From Liolophura sinensis (taxonomy: Eukaryota; Mollusca; Polyplacophora; Chitonida; Chitonidae): a stretch of DNA of 64,000 bases. Positions 10,450 through 55,571 of this stretch are shown one piece after another. Position numbers and translations under genes: made by a program. The notes beneath the pieces are model-generated. The model had not been told where the DNA came from, searched no databases, and saw nothing but the letters and a program-made list of their open reading frames with translations. The stretch spans positions 8,308,001-8,372,000 of the forward strand of contig NC_088300.1 of assembly GCF_032854445.1 (NCBI RefSeq), read 5' to 3'. Positions within the stretch are counted from its first letter, which is position 1, and each line of letters begins with the position of its first letter.

Positions 10450-11283
10450 CTACATCCCTACGAGCCTGAAGCTAAGACTAAATGGTCAACATATACAGAA
10501 TACTCATCCTGCTGTCGAATGCCAACTCATCTGCCTTAGTGCGGATGTGGGACCGTATATTATGCGTTATATACTATATTCATATACTATAATGCACAAT
10601 TGGTCCGGCTCTGATGGACGCTTAAGTCAGGAGATAATCGTGAGGTTGGTCATGTAGACACCTGGTGATGAACATTCAGCATTGTTTACTTTACACGCCC
10701 GTCGTGTGGTTTCTTCTTTTCCTCAGTCCGACCGCCGTCATAGCTAGCCTATATGTTATAAAAATATAACTCTTGAGTACGACTTTTGTTCACCAATCAT
10801 ATAAATTAATTAATTATTCACCCTCAGACAGTTTCCACATTCTTTGATATATAGGTGTTTCATTTAGTAATATTTTATTTTGTAATTTAATATCAAATAA
10901 ACAGGTCAATAAATTTCGTAGAAAACAGAACTGCGTGTCTTGAGGTAAGGTGTACCATGCACATACCCAGTAGACTAATATTGGAAGCATTCATATACTT
11001 GTGTGTGTCTTATCCGTTTGGTTATGCATTGACCTATATATATGCATGCATGCAGAAGTTCTGTAGCTAGAGCATCAATATTTACATGCGACTTTCTATG
11101 GCAACACTTCGTACAATACATACACAAACAAAGCACTCAAGGAAATTTAAATGCTTAACAAATCTTCCTGGAGAGAAATCTGTATGTAGCATAAGATAAC
11201 ATTTCAAGCATTCTGTATATATGTGCACGGTCACGTAGGCAACACTCGTCTGTATATATTTTCGGCGTACAAGTATGTTACAG

Positions 11284-11310
11284 CATACATACATACATAC
11301 ATACATACAT
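11284..11310. repeat. (CATA)n microsatellite
   Basis: About six CATA units upstream of EGLN1. Confidence 0.9.
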
Positions 11311-11595
11311 GTTCATGTACGTAAGGAAGCCCCTATATAGATATTTATTTGTGTCACTTTGCATAACACTTGGTTAGATCAGCTGACTATGTGGCCTACC
11401 ATATCCTAAAAGTAGTTTCACAAATAAATAAACCGCAGGCAAGATATATCTACTTCTCACGCTACCAGTAACAAAAACTAGTAAGTTACCGAGCCGATGC
11501 TGTCGTTCCGCAGTTAACCCTGGGCAGTACGGAAACGACCGAAGGCTGACATTCGGCTGAAGTCGGAACTGAGTTTCCGCGAGGTCACATTCGCT
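11300..11595 (+). promoter_or_regulatory. Presumed EGLN1 promoter and 5' leader
   Basis: Sequence becomes GC-richer from about 11490 into exon 1. An ACGTG core (hypoxia-response-element-like) lies at 11610-11614 just inside the coding exon, and CACGTGAC occurs near 11860. Feedback by HIF is known for vertebrate EGLN genes; here it is only a motif match. Confidence 0.35.
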
Positions 11596-22535
<10,940 letters not shown>

Positions 22536-24246
22536 TACCATTTGATTGGTGAGTGGAAGAGGAGTGGGTGTCGCTGTGTGATTTCTTCCAATCAACTGTT
22601 GGCTTTGTGTTGTTGATTCATTGGACAGCTGAGAAGTTGAACTGCCCTACATTCTATAGTTGAGGGCTGATTAACATTGGAGTGTTTTTCTAAGCTCGTT
22701 CAGTTATTTGCTTGTGTGGAAACAGCAACATTGTATCATTCCCCTGTCCACGTCAACTTCCGGTTTTGTATAATAATTGTTATTGTGAGAATGATGTGAT
22801 AATTCTGGCGTGATATTCAGCCCTGTCAGATTCTGGATGTACATGTTCTCTAGGTAAACTGTTTGACTAGCTGTTCAAACACATCAGTTCTGTAATTAGC
22901 ACATATGCAAATCTAGATGTACATGTAGAAATCAGCATTACCAAAGTCAACAACCTACCTTGAATAATAATGTTGCCCTGTGTTGTAATATTATGTGCAT
23001 TGTACATTTTGAATGTTCCACGTTTAAGTTTAAAGAGTCTATTCTACATAAGTTAGGCCAGGTTTTGATGGAAATTCTACTGTAAAGTTGACCTTGCGAG
23101 GAGATTTCGCCACCAACCTATTCATGTCAGTGGTGATCAAGACAAAGTCTCAGAATGAATGAAGTTCAGCTAGTGCTATGTCTAATTAATGCCAACATCA
23201 TGATAAATGCATTTTGTTTTATGAAATATTTTGTATTAATGACAAAAACCCCACACAGACTTTCATGATCTCCTATGCTTTTACTTAATAAGACTGAGGC
23301 AGGGATGGATTGTTTTAGATTTCAGTTTTGGCTTACTTGCTTGGCTCTAAATGCTGTTCTTTATTTTCCGCAAAATTTCTACGCATATGATTATGATGCT
23401 CTGAAGAAATGCAGGTGTAATGCTTACAAGTGTGCTTTGGAAAAGACCTCTCTTTGGGATCGTGAAGAGATCAAAGACTTTAGTTAAAATTTCATTCATT
23501 AAATTTTGTATGTTCCTTTCTGTTATTTTAGCTGAAATTTGTTGTTCATTATCTTACCCAGAATTTATGTTGTCAACCAAAATTTTAACCTTGTAACATA
23601 AGAAACAACAATTTTAATGTGATCTAAGCTCAGCTACACTTCATATACAGTTACATTTTACCTTGGCTTGTTATGCCCCCTTGCCAATCCAGTGGGTCAT
23701 CTTGCTTTGCACTTCTCCATAGATGGATATGTGTGTTTGTATATTGCATTAGCATGTGAGCAAGATATGTGAAAACTAATTCAGTAAGACTGTTCAAATG
23801 GGGTACACAGTATATCAAATCTTCACATCCTCTTTTACACAAGTACGTTTGGCTTTAATCTGTTAGCCATGTCAGTATCCAGGTAAAGTAAGGAAACTTT
23901 GTGTCAGACCTTTATCCATGCTGTCTAAAAGACTATATGGTGAACATTTAGTGAACATACATGGTATGAAAAAGGTGGGTAGAAATGAGAGGAGATTGTA
24001 ATGTGAGTTGCAGACAATGTAGGCATAGTTGTGCCATTCGTCTTGTTAACTATATCCGGTACAAAAATGGCCAGTATGACACAATATGTGAATTCTTGTA
24101 CATTGAAAGTGAAACTTGGCCAACTTCAGCGTTAAAAATGTTTGCCAGTGTGAAAGATGTGATCATCTTTGAATGTGTCAAATGTAAACCATACAGACAT
24201 ATAAAACTATTGAAACCATTGTGAAAATACTAAAAATAATGTGGTT

Positions 24247-24252
24247 AATAAA
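24247..24252 (+). terminator. Candidate EGLN1 polyadenylation signal AATAAA
   Basis: Canonical hexamer 1.7 kb after the stop codon in an AT-rich stretch; other hexamers lie further downstream (about 25374). Choice uncertain. Confidence 0.3.
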
Positions 24253-26362
24253 TGATAAGTGTGGCATTGTTTGCTGAAGATATTGTTTGATTGTCAGCAT
24301 TGATAATAGTGTGTGGTTCCCCTCAGGTTTAGGCTAGCCCATGCTGTGCAGGGCTTGGTAGGAAGTACTGGGGTGTAAGCTCTCAGTGTGGAACAAGACC
24401 ACACAGGAAGCACAAGAAGGCTGTAAAAGATTCATTTGTGGTTCATTCATTTTTCTGTGGACTACTGAAAATTAATCACTCCATTAGATTCAACTTCTCT
24501 GAAGGAACTACATACCCAGTGTAAATAGAGGTCAAGCCTCAGAGTACTTAAGTATAGGACACACTGTTCATTCATGGAGAACAGACCTGAGAGACAACAA
24601 ACAATGAATATGAATACGACAGGGTTAGTAGTAAATATTCTTGAATAGAGAGTGACTTTAATACATGTAAATGCGGGTGCCATTATGAGTGTTCATATAT
24701 ATGGACAACCTCATCCTTTTGGTGGGTGGGGTGGGGGAATTCAGAAGGTATAGCTGTTGTAACACTATAGTATAGGCTTGCCTCGGGATTACAGATATTT
24801 TCTTCTCACATCATGATTGTTATCAAAATTCATTTTGTTTCAGTAGTTGAATTGATATTTAACTCAAGTTTTCAAAAGACAGGCATTGTTGTACAACTGG
24901 CCTGATTATTAGCCCTGTAGCATTAGGCTAACATACATGTAATCACCATGATGATTGTATAATGCTTACAGTACGTCTATGGGACTCATTTTTCAAAAGT
25001 GTATTAGAACTTAATGGAAATATTAACTTTAGGATGAGACTGGTATTAAGATCTATGCCCGGCTTCACTTAAATACAGCTTTGAACTGGCTTCTGGTCAC
25101 TTTTATTAGTTTGTGCATGTGACTCTACAGTAGTCTGGTCCAAGGTTTGTGTGGTTTGTAATACACCTGTGTTGATACCTAACCAGTTTACATATACATG
25201 TAGTTAAGCTACATGTTATGAGCATGTCCTGTGTTCCTAGAGTCATGTTTTTTGTCTTTTGTCATCCTGTAGTAATGGCTTTTCGGTGTCTTTTGTGCTA
25301 GGAGTCCAGATTACAGAATTAATGCTTATCAGAGACTATTGATCTACAGCTGTAGTGGTGAAACAACTTAGGATAATAAAGCAGATCAAAGAAAAGCTTG
25401 TTGAAATGACAATATTTTGACACCAAATGAAGGGAGACAGAATTGGTTATGACAGGTTGCAGTGCGAGATAGGTAATAGTAGGTTCTGCTTCATATACAG
25501 TGTGTACATGTATTCAGAGGTTGTCATGTGTGCACTGAAGTGTGATAAAGACAAGAGCTTTATCTTAGGTTCTGATATACGCACTGCCAGCTCATCAATA
25601 TAGTTTTTGTTTGCAGTGACTTCATAGTCAGGAAAATGAATGTAACATCCTCCTGTTTGTGAACTAGTGTTGAGAACTTCAGATAAATGAATTTACTTTT
25701 TCCTTGATTGATCCAAAATTAAAATTCTTTGTTTATACTTATGTGGAGAAGGTGTTTGGTTTTTGTTAAAATCAAATGTTATAATTTTATGCCACATAGG
25801 TAACCTCACAACTAAACCATGGCCAGATTTTCTTTAAGAAATATGATTAATGTGAGAGCTTTGAATGGCAACGATTTATGTAAACCAAAATTTGTGTTTA
25901 ACCAAATGTTAAAAGTCATGATTTGTTGACTATCAATGTCTCTACCAGATATTCCGTAAATAAATATATATATATTATATATGTATACAAATATATATCC
26001 AGTAATATTTACCCAGTGTGCTGCTGCTGCCAAATATACATACTAGTGCTGAATGTTTGTCAATCATTGCTGTTTTGACATGCTGAAAATGACTTGTGAA
26101 ATAGAGAATGATTAAACAAACAGCTTATTTTATGTTTTATTGAGTTCATCAACATTTTTTAACATTTTTTAAGTGCACAGTGTTAAGAGCCACTGCTGGT
26201 TAAGATGTTCGGTCAGATACTATTTGAAACGCTTATATACACTGAAACTTAACATGGTTTTCTTTATGTCACCATTGGGAATGGCGACATCGGCTATCAC
26301 AGACTCGTGTGCAAATGAGTTGGTCACATTCCTAAGACAGGGGATCAACTGAAATTTAGTTC

Positions 26363-26489
26363 CAGGGGCCGGTTTCATGAAGTGTATTTAGTGTTAGCAT
26401 CCCTTAGCTAAGTGCACTTCATATCCCTACAAGATACATGGTAGTTAAGGGCTTACTTAACTAAATGCCTTTCAGGAAACCAGTCCCTG
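26363..26489. mobile_element. Short MITE-like element, about 35 bp terminal inverted repeats
   Basis: Left end CAGGGGCCGGTTTCATGAAG then TATTTAGTGTTAG; the right end reverse-complements to CAGGGACTGGTTTCCTGAAA then GGCATTTAGTTAAG. 127 bp, non-coding, no clear target duplication. Confidence 0.8.
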
Positions 26490-27324
26490 GTCTCACCAAT
26501 GCTGCAGGTTCAGTGAATGATAATTTCAGACTCATTTGTGATTTGTGTGGATAAGTTGATAAGTTGATCAAATGATATCTGAAAAGTGGATACGCTGAAA
26601 GGACACATGAATTCTATAAAACGAAGAGTATATAAGGAGGTATGAGGAAAGTGAAGAAAGGTAGGCCAAAAAAATATTTGTTTTTTATGCACACTTTGTC
26701 AATGCACGGAAATATATTTTGAAATGATGTCATCAATAGAAAATACTGGGAACATGAGAACGACCGTTTACAGACTGACTGCTGGGGCCGTACCAAATCT
26801 GTAGTTAAAAGCTATTTTTACACCACAAGAAGAGCTGAGAAGCTTTTTTGTACATATACACGTTACCCCACATCAGACATACAATCCCTAGTAAGAAATG
26901 AAGAACAAACCTGGTTTACTCTGTGTCCTACGATTTCTGGCTGAGTGAATGAATCCAGCTTTCACAGGCTCCTCTTGTGGATGAGTTGATCAGATTATAA
27001 TGCCCAATACGCAGCTGTTTAAATGAGCCAAAGCAGCTTTCAGATCAGCTTAGAATATCCAATACCAGTATGTAGCTGTTTAAATAAGCCGAAGCAAGGT
27101 TTGCTCCTCTCACTACTGGTTGCTGGATGAATCTAGCATTCGCTAATACGGTTGGTAAGTTAGTCATGATGCTGTTGTCAACTGGAGGCATTGCCTGGAC
27201 TCATTATAGTAAGTCAGGAACCTGTACTACATGTACACGAGGTGTAACTGTCGGACATTTGTATGTAGGTGTGAGATTTTACGTCATGATGATCAGTCAT
27301 TAGGTGTGTGCACACATACTGTCT

Positions 27325-27500
27325 TCTTGTAGCAGGGCGAGTGCTGCTGCCACTGAAGTATAATGCTGAAGACACCACACACGACACCCCATGCAGTCAA
27401 ATCATATTGACACCAGGCCAATCAATCTCATTTTCCCTGCTGAGCACCAAGCGACATAGCAACAAGTACCATTTTTAGTATGACTTGACCTGGGTATGAT
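27325..27500 (+). repeat. Dispersed repeat family B, copy 1
   Basis: Shares with 53020-53220 the ordered blocks CTGCCACTGAAGTAT.ATGC, TGAAGACACCA.AC, CAGTCA, GACACC.GGCCAA and TATG.CT.GAC. A fragment GACACCAGGCCGACCAGC recurs at 27657-27675. Confidence 0.85.
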
Positions 27501-27744
27501 CGAACAGTCTCCCGACTTTGATACGAACGGACTAACGATTAGCCCACCATACGGGTCAACGGACATTTGTGGACAAGCTGGTCAGGCACCACAGTACATG
27601 AAGTGGAGCTGTCAGGCTGAAGCTCAGTGTGGAATAAACAGAAAGACACGGTAAACTGACACCAGGCCGACCAGCTTTTGCACTTTTCTCTCAATGATAA
27701 CAGGTTCAGCACAGAATCAACCAGTGACACCTTCACAAGCTACT

Positions 27745-27945
27745 GTAAAGCTTCAACCTTTAAAGTACTTTTCTCGGTGGAATGTATGCATACAATTGTT
27801 ATAAAAATGATGCCAAAAATTTGATGTGTCACTTAAATTGCAATCTTCATTATGAAACTGCAGCTTATTTCTCCACACCCTAATGTTCTCTCAGAATGTT
27901 TTAAAATGTTGATCAAGGTGATGGTTGAAAACCTCAAAGAATTAG
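27745..27945 (+). repeat. Dispersed repeat family C, copy 2
   Basis: Same orientation as 17875-18165: GTGGAATGTATGCATACAAT, AAAATGATGCC, GTGTCACTTAAAT, TTCTCTCAGAATGTTTTAAA. Confidence 0.85.
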
Positions 27946-30900
27946 GGCACTACATGTACAACCTGATGTACAAAAGTGTCAAGATCTAGTCTCAATTCTC
28001 CCTTCAAAATCATTAAGCCTTTCATGGAATAAAAACAACAACGAATTGTGTTACAGCCAGCTGTTTTAATGAAAACTGAAGATAGGATACAGACAATGAC
28101 ATACATAGAATTTACACAAAATACTTGCCCATATTGGCTGTGGTCAAATAATAAAAAAACATAACAATGAGCACCAAAACAATGCAAGCTATATACATAT
28201 ACTGAAAGTTAATCCACGCCAAAAAAGAATTAAGCCAATGTGCCCACAAACCCTCACATTTAATTTTTAAATTTTGTGGAAAATATGACTTTATTTCACC
28301 AGGCACGACTGACGAGATGACTGACTGGCTGAATTTGATGCGTCCCTGGTGTGCGAAGACTTATTGCTTCAGATAATACAAGTACATGTATACACATGTA
28401 TATACACACACACTGAGATTCTGTACATCTCAGTTTTTCTCGGAAATATACTTGTTCTGTATTCCAGATTTTGGTAGACATATCAAAAAGGATTCCTGTA
28501 ATTACAAACATATTAATCCTGCAGTTTGTGATTTTTGGCATCTAAGTTTTTGACCATAAAAAGCATGTTCTACTGGCCACAGGATGTTCTACTATACATG
28601 TAAATCTACACATGTAAAGGTTTTGCATTTGATACATAATAGTACGTAAAGTCTATATTGAAAACCTTCCTACAGTAAGATGTGGCCCAAAAGTTGTATA
28701 TAAAAAGGTTATGTCTGGGCACAATCTGTGCATCTTTATAATTTTATTTGTAAGGGCAAATGAATTGATTACAATTGCCACCTTCAGTCAATGTTATTGA
28801 ACCTACATGTACTTCAGCATTTTAACAAGGAAACTGCTTGACTACCTCTTATCATTCACAAATGCACCTTGTAATCATATAAGCATAGTGGAAGAAATGA
28901 CAGAACTTCAACCTCAGTTTCAATAAAACCAAACAGTACACTTCAGTATTAACATCCACCTGTTTTGATCTTTCTTGTTCATACAAAAAAAAAAAAAATA
29001 CTAAAACAAACTGTTGCCATGTTCATCTGGATGATCTACTTACATCAGGACAAATTGATTACAGGAAACCTCTCACCAACATTCATCAAGTATCAGTCTC
29101 TTTTCTTTGTAAAATATGTCTTTGTACACATGTTAAGTGACAGAAAACAAATGCCATATGCAGATATGGCTCCTCGTGAATGAACAGCTCTTAAAACTTG
29201 GTCCTGCAGTGACACTGAAACTGAGGTCACATATTGTCACATGTATGACTCACAATAGGTGAAATGTTTCTTTAGTGGCTGTGTACAGTATAACACACAT
29301 TTAACTCCTGTGCCCTCTACATACATAGCTTACTAACTCATCTGACTATAACCTACAGTTTCATCTCAAACAGGATCAACCCTGTTACCTTCACTGAGAC
29401 GCTATCCTAACATTTTGTATGGCCATTTTTTCCTGCAAATATTAATGTCAGTTGCTCAATAATTCCAAATTTATCCAATGATTCTGCACCTGATAAGTTG
29501 CCATGCTAGAAAATAGTTCTTATGACTGTTGCCTGCAAATCAAAATCAATCTACCTGTAATACATGTGTGTGTGTGGCTGGATAATAAGGTAGATGATAC
29601 ACTAGATGAAGTTCATATCAATAAAAACATGTGGAAAGTCAATTCAAGAGGGCCACCAATAGTATTATACATCACAAGCCTATAGCACAACTGCTGACCC
29701 AAAAGCTAGGCACAGTGGTCACAAATGCTTCAGTGCACATGTATGTTTATCCCTCATCCCTATCACCAGTATCAACCATGCTGATTTTAAAGCGGTCTTC
29801 CCCTGATTTGTTGTAATGAGAGTTCAAGTAGCTTTGCAGGTGCTCTCAGTCAGTATGCACGCACATTCTACAAGAACATGTATGTTCTTTTTATTGTTCA
29901 ACACTAAACTAAAGAATTTTTCACTGATACAATGGCAAAACAATTTTATGCGTTGAGCAAACCAAAGTGCCCGAGGTAAACCACCGATCTTTGGCAAGTT
30001 AGTGACCAACTATACCACGATTGACGTACCTAAATGTAGACTGTATTAATGAAGAAAAGTGGTCTTCAACATTTGATACATTGCCAAAATGGCCACAATG
30101 AACATCGTTGTCACCAAGGCCCCACAAATAGTCTATTCCCTCTATTAGTAGTTCCCCAAAGTTCTATTTTATTCAACAATTTCATTTATAAAATATAAAA
30201 AATCAATGATATTTTTCTTCTTCTTGAAAACTCCTCCTTTTGCAAACACATAAGTGTTGCCAATTTTATTTGGTGTGTTATTGTTCTATAACGTGATTAA
30301 ATATTGTCTACAAATTATGCAATATGATACATCAAGAGATGAAAAGATTTGCAAACTGAAGTGAGGTACATGTAGTAAAATGGCAATGAGGTTCATACCT
30401 ATGACAATAACTTTACTGGACTAGGCCTGATGATTTGCCCCTGTTTATGTGAGTACACTACACTTTAGAACTCCAACATTAAATCACCCATTGACATGCA
30501 ACTAGATAGTAATTACACCTGTTTTCCTCCAAAAGCAAGGTAAGAAGTCTTGTAATGCACATTTAAATCAGTTTTTAAAATTTAATTTTGTTCTAACAGC
30601 AGGGCAATCATAACAAGAAAAGACCTTTACTTCAAAAGAAAAAAAAAAAACACAACTAATGACAGGAATCAATTTAAAACAAAACAAACTTGCACACGTA
30701 TAAGCACAAAAAAAAAGGTCATCATTTTGGTTTAGTCCATGTGCAGTGTACAATTATGATTATTTCAGTCTACACGAGTTTTTCTCTCCTATAATAAACA
30801 CAAAATGTAAGTCTACTGTTGTCCTATGATAAACAACCCTTTATCTCAAGATTTATAATGAATACTATATTAACATATCAGCAAGCTATTTCCCCACAAC

Positions 30901-31912
30901 TGTTGGCCTCATCTATTGGATAAAACACATCACAATACTTTGGTACTGTAGGACATGTACACACATCAGTACAGTGTTAATACCTAACTCATGAATTTGT
31001 TCTAAAATAACACACATTCTCTTATCTTCAACCAGATAATGTATGAGGACTTCAAAACACATCATAACAGACATTATTAGCATCTCTTGTAAGGTCACTG
31101 CATTGTTTACCTCCCCCTTGATTCATGCAGCTTTGACCACCAGGTGTCACTCAATGTTTAACACATGGAACATGACCTCACCAGAAACAAGCTGACCTTC
31201 AAGAGAAAGGTCCCGTCTCAAGTATCACATAAATCAAATCTGAATGTTCACAAGTGTGAGCATATATACAATAAGCTCATATACAAACATATCGCAATCA
31301 TGAAAAAAGAAAACATAAAATCAAAAAATCAAGAAATAATAGTGTGTATAAAATGTACAAGTATTACAAGCACTGTTTTACAAACAAATTTTAAAATGTC
31401 ATGAAAAATGGCTGTGAAGAACAGAAATACTTTTCCCCCATACTGCTATGTGCTTACTGTACAAACATTACAAAAACATGTGACATGAAGGCATCAAGCT
31501 GGATAAAAGTTAAACATCAGTTTCTATGAAGATTCTGAAAAGTCTGTGAACTGATAACATCAGATAACACTGAAAACCGTTGTTCTAAAACAATGTGGAT
31601 TATTCATTTCATATAAATGGTCACAAAAGTTTGCTAAAACAAACTAATCAGGAAAAAAGTTGTAAACTTCATCTTGTGAAATCAGCACCGGCCAATACTG
31701 GATGGGTGTAGAATCAGGTTGGGGAAAACATCATGGCCAAGGTGACCTTGTAACAAATGGTCTCTTGACAGAACAAACTGGTCACCTGACACTTAGGAAC
31801 TGGTCACATAACACTGAGAAAATTAGTCACATGATGCATCGCACTGAGTGTAACATCAACAGGTATATATGTATAAAAAAAAAAAAAGAAAAAAAAAATT
31901 AATAAAGCTAGA

Positions 31913-54944
<23,032 letters not shown>

Positions 54945-55499
54945 GTTTGTGAGCCTAAGAGCGTTGACAGCTATCAACTAAAGGCCCCTTTCCCGATGTT
55001 TGACCAAAAATCAAGGGGCTGTTTCCACGCCTACATGTATCCCAACCTCTCTTTCACGATCAAGTGTATGCGATCTTTCATTAAAACAGTTCCTTTTAGA
55101 CCGACAGCGAGGAGACGGGGTTCAAAGTCTCCCAGTTTGTAAATAACAGCCTCAATAAAGAGCTGAAACAGGAAAATATCTCATAACAAAAGGGGTACGG
55201 TTTTCCTTCCTTCTCCACTATCGTGACGCCATGCTCATCCTTCAACCAGTCAAAAATAAACTGTTTGAATGGGTGACTTTTGATAGATCTGGGGATTTAA
55301 TATTTTCAATTTGAATTTCTTATTGCAATCATTACCAAATTTTTATTTTCTATTTCAGAATTATTTTGATCAATAAGTGAGAGAGAAATATTCTGCCCTC
55401 GGGAATCTTCATGTCCGTAAACTTCCGGTTTCTGAGTTCGCCTGGAAAAGAGCAAGGGAGGCTGTTGCTTTAAAAAAATTTCGCCTTTCGGTGGTCAAA
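54945..55499. promoter_or_regulatory. Shared divergent promoter of ENAH and SRP9
   Basis: 555 bp separates the two opposite start codons and must hold both 5'UTRs and core promoters. Mixed composition, no TATA box placed. Bidirectional action is inferred from geometry. Confidence 0.55.
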
Positions 55500-55571
55500 A
55501 TGACTTATTTAACATCATGGGAGGAATTTGCAAGAGCCGCTGAACGCCTGTATCTGGCCGACCCAATGAAG
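55500..55571 (+). CDS. SRP9: SRP9 exon 1
   Basis: 24 codons, MTYLTSWEEFARAAERLYLA then DPMK; donor GTAAAG at 55572. Confidence 0.95.

Larger units (their letters stand above)
7960..11595. other. EPRS1-EGLN1 divergent intergenic region
   Basis: 3.6 kb between opposite-facing start codons. Contains the presumed EPRS1 5' leader and promoter (just right of 7959), a CTTGTGTT/AACACAAG-rich patch (8530-8780), a G/C-run segment (9165-9240), a short orphan reading frame (10315-10449, minus), a (CATA)n microsatellite (11284-11310) and the presumed EGLN1 promoter (about 11300-11595). No TATA box or start site could be assigned. Confidence 0.7.
22536..31912. other. EGLN1-ENAH convergent intergenic region with both 3'UTRs
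   Basis: 9.4 kb between two stop codons facing each other, so it must contain both 3'UTRs; neither end could be fixed. A plus-strand AATAAA lies at 24247-24252. Repeats: MITE-like 26363-26489, diverged repeated segments about 26270-27180, family B 27325-27500, family C 27745-27945. From 28000 to 31900 the sequence is AT-rich, largely repeat-free and could be the ENAH 3'UTR. No convincing coding region. Confidence 0.7.

Noticed and set aside
10319-10657. 112-codon plus-strand frame
   Set aside because: No ATG at its start and no known domain; the antisense reading at 10315-10449 looks more protein-like, so only that was listed, at low confidence.
23275-23487. 70-codon frame starting MLLLNKTEAGMDCFRF after the EGLN1 stop
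   Set aside because: Lies in the presumed EGLN1 3'UTR, no recognisable domain, length expected by chance.
55377-55499. N-terminal extension of SRP9 from the upstream open frame
   Set aside because: The family begins with a short M.....TWEEF segment; the extension has no counterpart and no better start codon, so the ATG at 55500 was used.
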